A stretch of DNA of 64,000 bases from Symbiodinium microadriaticum (GCA_001939145.1 LSRX01000810.1:127577-191576); one strand, 5' to 3'; shown: positions 53,020-61,278, counted from the first letter of the stretch. A program made the numbers and translations. The notes: generated by a model not told the origin, from the sequence alone.

Positions 53020-53104
53020 GATAGCCTCCTTGGCTGAGTGCCGTGCGCTAACTATCCGTACCGTTCGGCCTGCGCGGTCTGTTGAGAGGCCCGCAAGTGG
53101 CTTG

Positions 53105-53340
53105 CTATGCAGGATCCAAGTCGGGGTCGAAAGCCCCGCTCCTGATGGTTCTGTAAAGTGCCAGAACCTTGCCTGCCAAACTCGTATAATCTTCACGGCT
53201 GTAGGTTAACATGCTCTTGACACTCGGCTGAACATGATGTCCAAGCAACAAACGCTCGGCCTTACTCAGCCTAACAATCGTACGGGCATGTTTTCCTTGC
53301 AAAAAATCGCATCCAGATCCGAGGACCATTCGGAATTTTC
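53105..53340 (-). CDS. Tyrosine-recombinase-like C-terminal fragment
   Basis: The frame reads RTIVRLSKAERLLLGHHVQP, then SVKSMLTYSREDYTSLAGKV, ending DPDLDPA and TAG. 'LGHH' followed about 15 residues later by 'YSRxxY' recalls the H-x-x-[HR]...Y end of tyrosine recombinases, as found in DIRS-type retroelements and in many dinoflagellate proteins. The upstream catalytic Arg region is not seen here, so it is a fragment or one exon of a larger gene. ATG at 53327-53329 is not necessarily a start. Confidence 0.45.
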
Positions 53341-53542
53341 GTCACTTTAGACAAAGCTTCAAACAGGATTCGAAGGTGAGAAGACTCGGTAGGCATTTCG
53401 CGACTCCCCAATACTGGGACGGCATTTGGAGCCAGTCTGAGGCCAGCTCCAACAAGGCTTCACATTCGATTCGCCAATACTGGGACGGTGTTTGAAGCCA
53501 GTTTTGTGAGAGCGCAAAGTTTTTTGGGGGGCTGTGTTCCTG

Positions 53543-53776
53543 ATGCCGTCGTCGTCGTCTTCCTCGTCGTCCAGCTCCAGTTCAAGTTCGCCTTCTGTGT
53601 CTCAGCGGAGGGATGCAGAAGGGAACGAGGATCCAAGTCCTCTCGTCGATAATCCTGAGCCCTTCGCCACAAACAAACTCCATTCCCGGTACGAAGAAGA
53701 ACAGTTCCTGGTTACGGCACGAAGAATCTCAAAAAGCTCGCAAAGTCCCGAAAGCTGTCCTCTTCCAAACCCCTAA
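53543..53776 (+). CDS. Serine-tract protein fragment, plus strand
   Basis: ATG at 53543 opens a frame of about 14 serines followed by PSVSQRRDAEGNEDPSPLVD and further hydrophilic sequence to TAA. The serines are encoded by a mixture of TCG, TCT, TCC, AGC and AGT codons, arguing for selection on the protein rather than slippage. Low-complexity, function unknown. Confidence 0.35.
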   Translation: MPSSSSSSSSSSSSSSPSVSQRRDAEGNEDPSPLVDNPEPFATNKLHSRYEEEQFLVTARRISKSSQSPESCPLPNP

Positions 53777-53997
53777 ACCCTAAACCCCTAAACCCCTGAA
53801 AACCTAAACCCCTAAACCCTAAGCCCTAAACCCTAGGGTCCGGCTCTTATCCGGGAACGACCCGGCTCCCCTCGCCCAGCAAGTCCTGAATTCTAGTTAC
53901 TCCCGATCTGAAGAGGAATACTTGCCCTCTAAACCCACGGGAACCCCCCCCAACCCTAAACCCCCAACCCTGAAACACAGAACTCTAAATCCGAATA

Positions 53998-54086
53998 TAG
54001 GGGCCTTCATGATTAGAATAGGGTTTGGGTGTATATTGTATTTACAATAAGGAACCCCCAAAACCCGATTCTGGTTCAGGCCCCTA
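53998..54086. repeat. Hairpin-like element, family D
   Basis: AGGGGCCTTCATGATTAGAA ... CAGGCCCCT; contains the AATAAGGAACCCCCAAAACC core. Confidence 0.7.
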
Positions 54087-54118
54087 CATTAAACCTTTAG
54101 CCATAAACTTAAAAACTT

Positions 54119-54478
54119 ATGATCTCTGGTTCCGGTCTTTGGAGGATTTCAGAAAAGGGATTGCATTTTTCCATAAAAGAGGCAAAGATGTGCGATGAAA
54201 AAAGCGACCCCCAAAGCTATGTAAAAGAGAAGCAAAAACAATGTAAACAACAAAAGCAACAAACAAGCAACACAACTGCAACGAACAATGTGACAAGAAT
54301 GCAATTTAAGCGGATAATCACCCAAATACATTACAAAATAATCAGCGATTTTGTTGCTGCTTTTATGTTGCTTGTTATTTGCTTTGTCGGTCGTTTGCTT
54401 TTTTGCCTTTTGGTTTGCTTTGTATTTGCTTTGTGCTTGAAGAGGCCAAGCGACAGGGGCACCCGGATTGTTTTTTGA
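54119..54478 (+). other. Open frame with a hydrophobic C terminus, status doubtful
   Basis: 119 codons ending in a Phe/Leu/Cys-rich stretch. The sequence is AT-rich with CAAA and TTTGC repeats (GCAAAAACAATG, TTTGCTTTGT), partly an inverted repeat. More likely low-complexity than a gene. Confidence 0.3.
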
Positions 54479-54539
54479 TTACATTGTCTGCGCTTTGTTT
54501 CTGTTTTTGGCTATTCCTGCAAAAGCCGGAACCCGGCGA

Positions 54540-54660
54540 TCACAACCCTAAGCCCTAAACCCTATAAACCCAAAACCCTAAACTTTAAACCCTAAACTCT
54601 GAACCCCAAAGCCCCAAACCTTGAACTCGAAACCCTATACGCCCGACACTCAAGGCCCCC
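54540..54660. repeat. CCCTAAA-like cluster
   Basis: Units on the left of the exon at 54680-54767. Confidence 0.9.
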
Positions 54661-54679
54661 CCCTCGAAAACCCTGGGAC

Positions 54680-54767
54680 CTTCTGCTGCCCTCTTCCGTA
54701 AGTCCGCTGCCAGGCCCACGGCGTTGAGCAAGTCCCCCGGGCCCTGCTCGTGGTCCAGCACCAGGGC
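54680..54767 (-). CDS. Exon, copy 1: 'ALVLDHEQGPGDLLNAV'
   Basis: CTTTAG precedes it and GAAG|GTCCCA follows. It reads ALVLDHEQGPGDLLNAVGLA then ADLRKRAAE. It corresponds to the [VI]-[VI]-D-x-E-H-G-P-x-D family motif: D, E, G, P and D are kept but the H position reads Q. It joins 55741 in phase 0 as AGFE|ALVLDHE. The copy 2 counterpart is 31271-31337. Confidence 0.75.
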
Positions 54768-54784
54768 CTAAAGATTGGCTTGAG

Positions 54785-55165
54785 GGTTTAGGGGTTTAGG
54801 GTTGATGGGTCTAGGGGTTGAGGGTTTATGGTTGAGGGTTGAGGGTTTAGGTTTTTGGGTTGAGGGTTGAGGGCCTAAAGATTAGGTTGAGGGTTTAGGG
54901 TTGATGGGTCTAGGGTTGAGGGGTTTAGGGTTTAGGGGTTTAGGGTCAAGGGTTTAGGGTTGAGGGCTTAGGGCTGAGGGGTTGAGGGTTTAGGGCTGAT
55001 GGGTTTAGGGGTTTAGGGTTAAGGGTTTAGGGGTTTAGGGTTGAGGGCTTAGGGCTGAGGGGTTGAGGGTTTAGGGCTGATGGGTTTAGGGGTTTAGGGT
55101 TAAGGGTTTAGGGGTTTAGGGTTAAGGGTTTAGCGGTTAAGGGTTTAGGGTTGAGGGTTTTGGGA
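54785..55165. repeat. TTTAGGG/TTGAGGG array with higher-order repeats
   Basis: About 380 bp of heptamer variants. A ~105-bp higher-order unit (GGGTTGAGGGCTTAGGGCTG...) is repeated. Right flank of the exon at 54680-54767. Confidence 0.95.
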
Positions 55166-55169
55166 TAGG

Positions 55170-55590
55170 AGTTGTGCTATCATACACTGTCATTTGGGAA
55201 GATGATAAGAAAATATCCTATAATGCGGAAAATGCAATATGCCATAACATTCTAAATATGGTAAACAGAACATAACACAGTATACTTTTTATATGGGCAC
55301 ATAGCAGAAATACGCCAAGGCCTAAACAAAGGAGTTCTTGTCTCGTGGTTATTTCCTCATCTATGTTTCATTTTCAGTGGTAACAGATAATTTCGATACT
55401 AACTGATGCTGTTAGATCCGAGTTTCTACAAGGTGCCACACTTAAACCTTAATGACACGCCTACAAACTCCTCAGAACGAAGTACTCCAATTCTTCTTCT
55501 TCACGGCCCCTACATCACCTGCAGGAATCCTTCTGTAGTACCCTATCGTGCCCTTTGGAGGAACCCTATGACAGAACTCGCTTCTTCTTC
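55170..55590. other. Intron, no exon identified
   Basis: AT-rich unique sequence between a TTTAGGG array and a CCCTAAA array. Confidence 0.5.
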
Positions 55591-55725
55591 CCCAAACCCC
55601 AAACCCTGAACCCTCAACCCCTGAACCCTTAACCCCTATAAGCCCTATAAACCCTATAAGCCCCATAAACCCTATATAAACCCCAAACCCTGAACCCTTA
55701 ACCCCTGCACCCTAAACCCTAAGTT
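55590..55725. repeat. CCCTAAA/CCCTATAAA cluster
   Basis: Units left of the exon at 55741-55809. Confidence 0.95.
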
Positions 55726-55740
55726 CCAGCCCAGTTCGGC

Positions 55741-55809
55741 CTCAAAGCCGGCATTGGCCACAGCCTCGGCCGCCAGGGCATCGCCCAGGTGGAGGAAAGC
55801 AGCCACGGC
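55741..55809 (-). CDS. Exon, copy 1: domain start 'LGDALAAEAVANAGFE'
   Basis: GTGCAG precedes it and GAG|GCCGAA (GC 5' splice site) follows. It reads AVAAFLHLGDALAAEAVANA then GFE, 23 codons in phase 0 on both sides. It resembles the L-x-x-G-x-P-x-x-[AV]-E-x-[LV]-A-x-A-G-[FY]-[DE] start of HpcH/HpaI aldolases. TTTAGGG units lie to the right at 55870-55920. Confidence 0.75.
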
Positions 55810-55977
55810 CTGCACTTGGAATCTAAGGGGTTTCAGGCTTAGGGGTGTTGCGGGGTCTCTTTTAAGGGCTTCTAAGGGTTTAGGGTTTAGGGTTTCGGGC
55901 TTAGGGTTTTGGGGTTTAGGGCTTTAAAGGCTTCTAAGGGTGGGGGAGTGCGGCGGACCGAAAGACCTTCACTAAAC

Positions 55978-56042
55978 CAACTCTGTTGAGTGTTGAGCTG
56001 CCGCATGTTGTCATCTAGGAAATCGCCAGCTGCCAGACGTCG
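55978..56042 (-). CDS. Upstream exon of the split gene
   Basis: CCCAG precedes it and AGTTG|GTTTAG follows. It reads RRLAAGDFLDDNMRQLNTQQ then S. Only this frame is open. The junction to 55809 does not close in phase with these borders, so one boundary is wrong or an exon is missing. Confidence 0.5.
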
Positions 56043-56160
56043 CTGGGATGTATGCTAGGGGTAGGGCTCAGGGTTTTGTTTTGGTTTGGGGTTTAGGCCT
56101 GTAGGCCACGGTGCAGAGCCAGAAGATCTTGCCAGAATCTAACGTTGAACGCTCATGTAT

Positions 56161-56256
56161 GTAGTTCTCTAAATCAGGGTCCCTTTTTAAGTCCCCATTA
56201 TAGCACGGCACCCCTATGAAAATGGCCCCAAGAGGGACCCCCGTTTAGAGAACTAC
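56161..56256. repeat. Hairpin element, family G
   Basis: GTAGTTCTCTAAATCAGGGT at the left pairs with CCCGTTTAGAGAACTAC at the right. A half-copy (TTTAGAGAACTGCC) is at 28177-28190. Confidence 0.8.
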
Positions 56257-56504
56257 CCATGCAAACGCCATGAACCCCATCACCGAATCAGGGGTTACGA
56301 TACGGATACGAATACTACTGTAACGGATCAGCAAGCGCGGATCTAATGAAGGGGCTCAAGTAGACCACAACCCTGAACTGCACCAGAAGAAAGAAGCCAA
56401 AAAGAAGCGTTTCAGCCAAAAGGAATATTTAATGGGAATCCCAACTGAGAAACCCTTTTGACCCCCAAACACTAAACCCCGAACCACAACACACCCCACA
56501 ACCC

Positions 56505-56652
56505 TAAACCCAAAGCCGTAAACCCTAAACACTAAACCCCAAACTCTAAACCCCAAACCCTAAACCCTATGCCCTAAGCCCTAAACTCTAAACCCTAAAG
56601 CCTAAACCCTAAGCCCTAAACCCAAACCCCTAAACCCAGAGCCCTAAACCTC
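56505..56652. repeat. CCCTAAA-like cluster
   Basis: Degenerate units left of the exon at 56655-56747. Confidence 0.9.
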
Positions 56653-56654
56653 AC

Positions 56655-56747
56655 CAACGCACAGAGAAAAACTCTTCCTGCAAGGCCTTCTTCTGCCTCC
56701 TGAGCTGGCTCACCAGGGCGCTGGTGGCCAGCCGGGCCCTTGCCGAC
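56655..56747 (-). CDS. Most upstream exon seen of the split gene
   Basis: TGCAAG precedes it and TTG|GTGAGG follows. It reads SARARLATSALVSQLRRQKK then ALQEEFFSVR. Helical, basic; it precedes the first domain copy. No initiator ATG seen, so the 5' end of the gene is not in hand. Confidence 0.5.
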
Positions 56748-56760
56748 CTTGCATGCTTAG

Positions 56761-56962
56761 CATACACACACACACACACTCTCTCTCTCTCTATATCTAT
56801 ATCTATATCTATATCTATATCTATATCTATATCTATATCTATATCTATATCTATATCTATATCTATATCTATATCTATATCTATATCTATATCTATATCT
56901 ATATCTATATCTATATCTATATCTATATCTATATCTATATCTATATCTATATCTATATCTAN
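56761..56962. repeat. (AC)n(TC)n(TATATC)n microsatellite ending at a single N
   Basis: About 190 bp of TATATC hexamers ending at N 56962. Confidence 0.97.
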
Positions 56963-56964
56963 TA

Positions 56965-57660
56965 CCTGCGGCCTGTCTCGGCGTTTAAAAACCGGATGTT
57001 ATAGAATTCATGGGTTATTCATGATAATAATGGGAACGACTAGATAATCCTATAAGAAATGGTCGCAAGACTAGGTTTACGGGCGTAGGGGTTTTAGGGG
57101 TTTGAACGATGACCCCAGTATCCAATCAAAGATCTGAAAACTTGAAGTGTCACCAACAAAGACTCGCACATAAGGTGTAGAGTTGGGGTTCAAGGATGTT
57201 TCTTATCATTGGAGGATTTATGAAAGCCCCGACAGGCGAAATCGTAGTGCATTGGCTCGAAATTCTAGAGGCATCCCAAGAAGCGACATACTGATAGATG
57301 GAAAGATAGGATTGGTGTTCGGTGCGGTCCCCGGGGCCTTCCAAAACCCTAAAACCTAAAGCCCTAAAACCCTCAACCCCGGAAAAGACCTGCTAATTAA
57401 CCTTGAAGCCCTTAAAAAGATCTGCCACCCCGATCTGAAAGCTTACTACATAGACAACTAGAGCCCAGGCCTCGAGACTTGATCCCAAATCCCTCAATCA
57501 CCCCCAAAGCCTGCTGAAGCTTGAGCTTCTGTTTGCCTCGACGGCATCGTCTTCTTGACTTTGAGCCAGGAGCTCAGAAGCAAAGTACCCTGTGGATCTA
57601 GGCTTTATCGGAAATAGGCTTTATGTTTAAGGGACTTAAGTTAGATAGGGGCCTACTTCC
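56965..57660. other. No gene seen
   Basis: Unique sequence between the microsatellite and the minus-strand gene cluster; a short CCCTAAAACC cluster at 57340-57375. Confidence 0.5.
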
Positions 57661-57666
57661 ACAAGA

Positions 57667-59090
57667 TCACTTCGAATCTGAGAGCTGGTACCTCGTAGCA
57701 ATAAGATAGCGCTCCACCGTTCGACGAACCAACAGTTTAGGACTGATCCGTCTGCTTAGTCTGCTCACACGGCCGATAAAGTCTTCATCCTGATAGCAGC
57801 AATAACTGAGTGGATTTATTGCTTCTTTGCCTTTGGCGGCGGAAACCAAAAGCGAATGGCTCAAATGATGGAGATTGTGAAGTTTGGGTACCAGATTGTA
57901 CTTGCACTCGTTCTTCTGGTAAAAGATTTTGACCAGTTTAGCATAGCATTGTAAAAAGTGTAGGGATGCATCTCCAGCTCTTTGTGCTTGCTGCGGCGAA
58001 AGCCAAAGCGGAGCCCGCAAAAGCTCCCGCATAAAGATTCCAACTGCTTCGCTCGCCGAAGACATAACCTGTAGCATGCGAGATTGAGCAAGCTCGGCTG
58101 CGTGTTGCTGAAGTGTCCAGAAAACGAACTCCACCAGAACTGGCGTGTCGCTCGCCTTGTTCCAATGTCCTGTAGGATACTTACTGTATCCTGTAAATCC
58201 CAAAAGCTCACGCGTCAAAAGCTTGAAGTGAATCTGTTTGCCCGTCGAAGCACAAAATGCCCTCAAGCCATCGTTCATGGCCTGAAGTTTCTCTGGGAAG
58301 GTGTCGCCCTGGTAGATCTGTTCCAAAAGCACGCTCAAACTGCTACCTGCGAAGTCTCTTCCCACACCCAAATGGAAAATATGAAGTAGGTCCAGCTTGA
58401 AGAACCTGCCGCGATCCTCGTACAGTTGTGCAGGGAGGTGATCAAACCAGGGAGGTGTATTGGTCCACGGAAGGGCATTGTTTGCACCGCATGTACTAAG
58501 CCAACGTGGCTCAGCAGTGAACTCCTCGAACGGGATGTTCGGAGTGCCCGCTCCGCACATCCAGCAACAACCCACTAGGGGTTTGCTACTCGGTTTTTCA
58601 GGGGCTTTCCTGATATTCAAAAACGTTCGATTCAAGTGTCCTGCTTTTGCCAAGAAAGGCAAGTCTCCTTTCAGTCCTACAACCAAGAATCGAAGGACTC
58701 GCCCGTCCCGAAGTTGCAGGCCTTCATAGTACAGGGACTCGAGGCTGCGCATGGTGTGTACCATAAGAGCGTCAAAGACATCCAAAGAATCACGGTACAT
58801 GTACTTCGGCATCACTCCAACCAGGAACCTAGTCGTGAAACTGTGGCCTTGCAAGTTGATACCGGTCTTTTGCCCAATTTTGTTTGGATGCGAAAGTCGA
58901 GACCCAAAACCCAGAACTGGCTGGAATTGTATGACCATTAACTCATCTCGCCGGTAGGTCCTTCCACCATCCCCGTGACGATATAGAGGAACTAGGGAGC
59001 TGTAGTCGATGAAATGCCCATGATCGAAAACTTCGTGAGTTGGCTCTTCGCCACGAAACCGCTCCCAGAATTCAGCCAGCCGGGAAGAAC
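57667..59090 (-). CDS. Transposase-like protein, large 3' exon
   Basis: An uninterrupted frame of about 474 codons ending in TGA. Its 5' limit is the splice acceptor CCGATCAG|GT, since the frame upstream has no ATG (the nearest start-like codon is TTG). Landmarks: EFWERF near the start, KLDLLHIFHLGVGRDF about residue 240, KLHNLHHLSHSLL about 410, and QDEDFIGRVSRLSRR about 440, then an Arg-rich C terminus. A D-x-x-H-x-x-x-L-G motif in the middle and an acidic residue in a late helix recall DDE transposases such as CACTA or KDZ types, but the match is weak. I believe similar proteins are abundant in dinoflagellate genomes. The reading frame is intact. Confidence 0.7.
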
Positions 59091-59318
59091 CTGATCGGAA
59101 CAAAGAGAGTTTCTGTGGAGGCCACCATAACCTAACCCATGTTCTTCAGAGGGCCGGTACTTCAAGGATAAGTTAGGGTTTCTATATAGGATTCTATAGT
59201 TCACTTTTGCAGCAGTACACTACACCTCCAAAAATACTCCTAAAACACTACATCACCAAACCGACCCTAAAAAACCCTTTCTGAAACAGGTCTGTGGGGC
59301 TGCTGCTGACAGAGCCAC
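59091..59318 (-). other. Intron of the transposase-like gene
   Basis: 228 bp, from TAG|GTGGCT to CCGATCAG|GT. Both junctions leave phase 1, and the joined protein reads KLVG|SSRLAEFWERF. Confidence 0.7.
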
Positions 59319-59682
59319 CTACTAACTTGTTCAGATAGCCTTCATCCCGAAGAGTTCTGATGTAATCGGCTGGCAACAGCACTGGAACCCTGCAGTCATT
59401 TGATAAGTCCGTATAAGTCAGTGGAACATTGAGGGTGAGCCCCCATCGTTTAACAACCACTTGCAGAGCATCATTCAACGGAGCTCGCGAGAGATCCTTC
59501 AAAGCTTTGCACGAAGAGATATCATCAGCAAAGGCCTTGGCGATGGTCGCGACGTGCTTCGCTGTGGCCTGGGCGGCGAGGCAGCTGTTTCGAGACGGGG
59601 ATGGTGGAGATGCCGGGGTTTCATCTGAATCATGTTCACACTCACGCCAGGACACTTTTTGCTCGGATTCTCGGGGTTCCGT
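59319..59682 (-). CDS. Transposase-like protein, upstream exon
   Basis: Open from an in-frame TAG at 59683-59685, which is also a candidate acceptor (GAGCTAG|ACG), to the splice site at 59318. It includes CLAAQATAKHVATIAKAFAD, VPLTYTDLSNDCRVPVLLP and ADYIRTLRDEGYLNKLVG. No ATG lies in the frame before the conserved part, so the first exon is further upstream or the gene is 5'-incomplete. It might also continue from the GIY-YIG-like gene via CCCAAATGG|GTTGTG near 59822, which is phase-compatible. Confidence 0.6.
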
Positions 59683-59815
59683 CTAGCTCTTCGAATTAAA
59701 TGCATGACATTCCAAACATAGCCCGCCTACACAGTTCTGTGTAGTTTTTTGAGCAGTATGGTTTGGGGGCCGTAGACCTGTACATGCGTGCATAGATTAG
59801 GGCCTAGGATCTAAA

Positions 59816-60403
59816 TTACACAACCCATTTGGGCAGGTCCGCCCTCGCAGCAGTGCAGTAGCAGTAGTACGGAGGTGCGAATTTGGGGTTCCCGTTTCTG
59901 TCTCTCATTCCTTCTCCACCCAGCACAATATTGCGGCATTGCTGCCGACCTCTGTGATGAGAGATCAAAGCAGCTTCGAGCATCTCAATAAAACCAAGGT
60001 CTGAACTCTCGATCATAATGAGCATTGTGGTCCAGCCGTTTGCTTCGTACAGCTCAAAGCGGTCGCTGTAATCATGTGTAATGCCAATCTTGTAAATGGC
60101 TAAGGATTCCCCACCATTGTCCATGCGAAGCTTCTGTATCGCATTTTGGCAATGAAGAATGACTTTTCCTGCTTGGCTACCATGAGGAACCAAATTGAAC
60201 ATGATTCCACTTGCCAGCTCTGGACGACTTTGCCGCTTTGCGAGCCTCTGCGCCACAGGTTCTTGCGATGGGTGCTCAAAATCTTCCTCGGCGGACTCGC
60301 TGTCCGAGCCCCAGGGAAAGATGGCATCCAAAGCTCTTTTGCACGTCATGGGCACGGAAGGTTGTGCTATATCGGTCAGGATCATTTTCGGGTTGGAAAT
60401 ATC
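59816..60403 (-). CDS. GIY-YIG-like domain protein, 3' exon
   Basis: ACACTAG precedes it (acceptor) and the frame ends at TAA. After an acidic linker (SDSESAEEDFE) the C-terminal half reads LAIYKIGITHDYSDRFELYE and, ~25 residues later, IEMLEAALISHHRG, then a Gly-rich NIVLGGEGMRD and a Cys/Tyr-rich end. Y-K-[IV]-G-[IV]-T, a following R, and a helix Glu resemble the GIY-YIG nuclease fold (Y, R, E). This is motif reading only. A nuclease or degenerate DNA-binding role is inferred; its position beside a transposase-like gene would suit a mobile-element origin. Confidence 0.6.
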   Translation of the reverse strand, partial: DISNPKMILTDIAQPSVPMTCKRALDAIFPWGSDSESAEEDFEHPSQEPVAQRLAKRQSRPELASGIMFNLVPHGSQAGKVILHCQNAIQKLRMDNGGESLAIYKIGITHDYSDRFELYEANGWTTMLIMIESSDLGFIEMLEAALISHHRGRQQCRNIVLGGEGMRDRNGNPKFAPPYYCYCTAARADLPKWVV

Positions 60404-60570
60404 CTAGTGTGCTTTGCCTATCCAGGGACTGGTTCTGCTTCTAAAATAACAAATATAGTCGAGACATCAGAAGCTGGTCAAAGATCTTGAAACCCTCGGT
60501 TTGTATAGATTCCTTTCGGGCAGCAATGTAGCGACGCGAGATACCATCGGCACGAACTCATACTAACAAC

Positions 60571-60812
60571 TTGGATTGCATCGGGAGCACGGAGCAGCAA
60601 CTGCGAACTTTTGTTCTTGGGCTGATGAATGGCTGAGGCTTCGGCGCCAGATCCCAGAGTTCTCGCCAATGTGTGGGCCCGATCAGACACAGCATCAGCC
60701 CCACCTGGCTCTTGTGCTTCTGGACTAGAGGGCTTGATTATCTTCGATAGCTGGGATTTGGCTGGGAAGGCTTCAAGAGTACCGCTCGGGGGCTTGAGGT
60801 TTCCTGAACCAC
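60571..60812 (-). CDS. GIY-YIG-like gene, exon 4
   Basis: TTGCTCCAG precedes it and CAA|GTTGTT follows. Reads GSGNLKPPSGTLEAFPAKSQ, then LSKIIKPSSPEAQEPGGADA, ending LLLRAPDAIQ. Low-complexity linker. The 242 nt keep phase with both neighbours (phase 1 in, phase 0 out). Confidence 0.6.
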
Positions 60813-60857
60813 CTGGAGCAACAACTCAGATAAATATAATTTGCAGAGACGGACTAC

Positions 60858-60912
60858 AGGGTATGGCGTCTATATGCAGCTCGACTTTGCGAACACGGCT
60901 TGGGATCAAGGG
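60858..60912 (-). CDS. GIY-YIG-like gene, exon 3
   Basis: CCTCCAG precedes it and CCCT|GTAGTC follows. Reads PLIPSRVRKVELHIDAIP plus one base. The intron to exon 4 would be only 45 nt (60857-60813), short but with a good acceptor. Confidence 0.55.
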
Positions 60913-61140
60913 CTGGAGGGTTTAATTTCAGCCAACACATCAGCTAAGGTTTGAGGGCTTGGGTAGGCTCGGGGTCCCAGGATTGCTGACCTATCGGCTT
61001 TGAGTCTCGAGGGCATTAGAGATTATGGTTTTGGATCGAATATCATCGAGGATTCTCTAAATATATTGGGGCTCAGTTCTTAGGCATAGAAAGTAGAATG
61101 TTTGACAGAAGAAGAATTGCTACCATAGAAGCATCCATAC

Positions 61141-61278
61141 CATCATGTTCGACCGTAGCTTGATCAATGCATCCTTTTCCCCAGCGAAAGGAGCCGTGAA
61201 CTCGGCCTGACTGGCGCTGACTTCTTGCATTTGCAACCCCAAGACTCTTCCACAGACCAAGAGAGTAGGCTCCAAAAC
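61141..61278 (-). CDS. GIY-YIG-like gene, exon 2
   Basis: Ends ATGATG|GTATGG. Reads LQMQEVSASQAEFTAPFAGE then KDALIKLRSNMM at the 3' side. The 5' border (GCTAGAG|GTT, 61278) is uncertain because it lies in a small tandem repeat. AGEK here and in exon 1 hints at an internal repeat of the protein. Confidence 0.55.

Larger units (their letters stand above)
13747..56747 (-). other. Inferred ~43-kb split gene with two HpcH/HpaI-aldolase-like domains
   Basis: About 30 small exons on the minus strand, each in a GC-rich pocket, encode segments that follow the order of the HpcH/HpaI aldolase family twice. Copy 1 runs 55.8-39.0 kb and copy 2 runs 32.5-14.9 kb. Shared landmarks are LGxxxAAExVAxxGFE, then VLDHxxGxxDLL, an RxxG/RVP strand, RRALQxGxEG, I-L-P-x-x-E-[ST]-A-E, [GS]-[LI]-D-M-[VI]-F and LVC[AT][AT]SD. 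Exon junctions after GFE and after the LDH exon fall at the same position and phase in both copies, so the domain was duplicated after the introns existed. Several junctions remain unresolved (for example 51204/49990 and 48999/47248), so exons are probably missing or boundaries slightly off. In known enzymes of the family the LDxEH histidine and a D in the GPxDLS motif act in catalysis or metal binding. Here they read Q/R and E/R, so catalytic activity is doubtful. The family call is by motif memory only. Confidence 0.6.

Noticed and set aside
54119..54478. Plus-strand membrane protein
   Set aside because: The hydrophobic end comes from TTTGC-type low-complexity sequence that forms an inverted repeat with the upstream CAAAA-rich part.
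56724..57047. Plus-strand frames rich in Ile/Ser or Tyr/Ile
   Set aside because: TATATC hexamer translation ending at an N.
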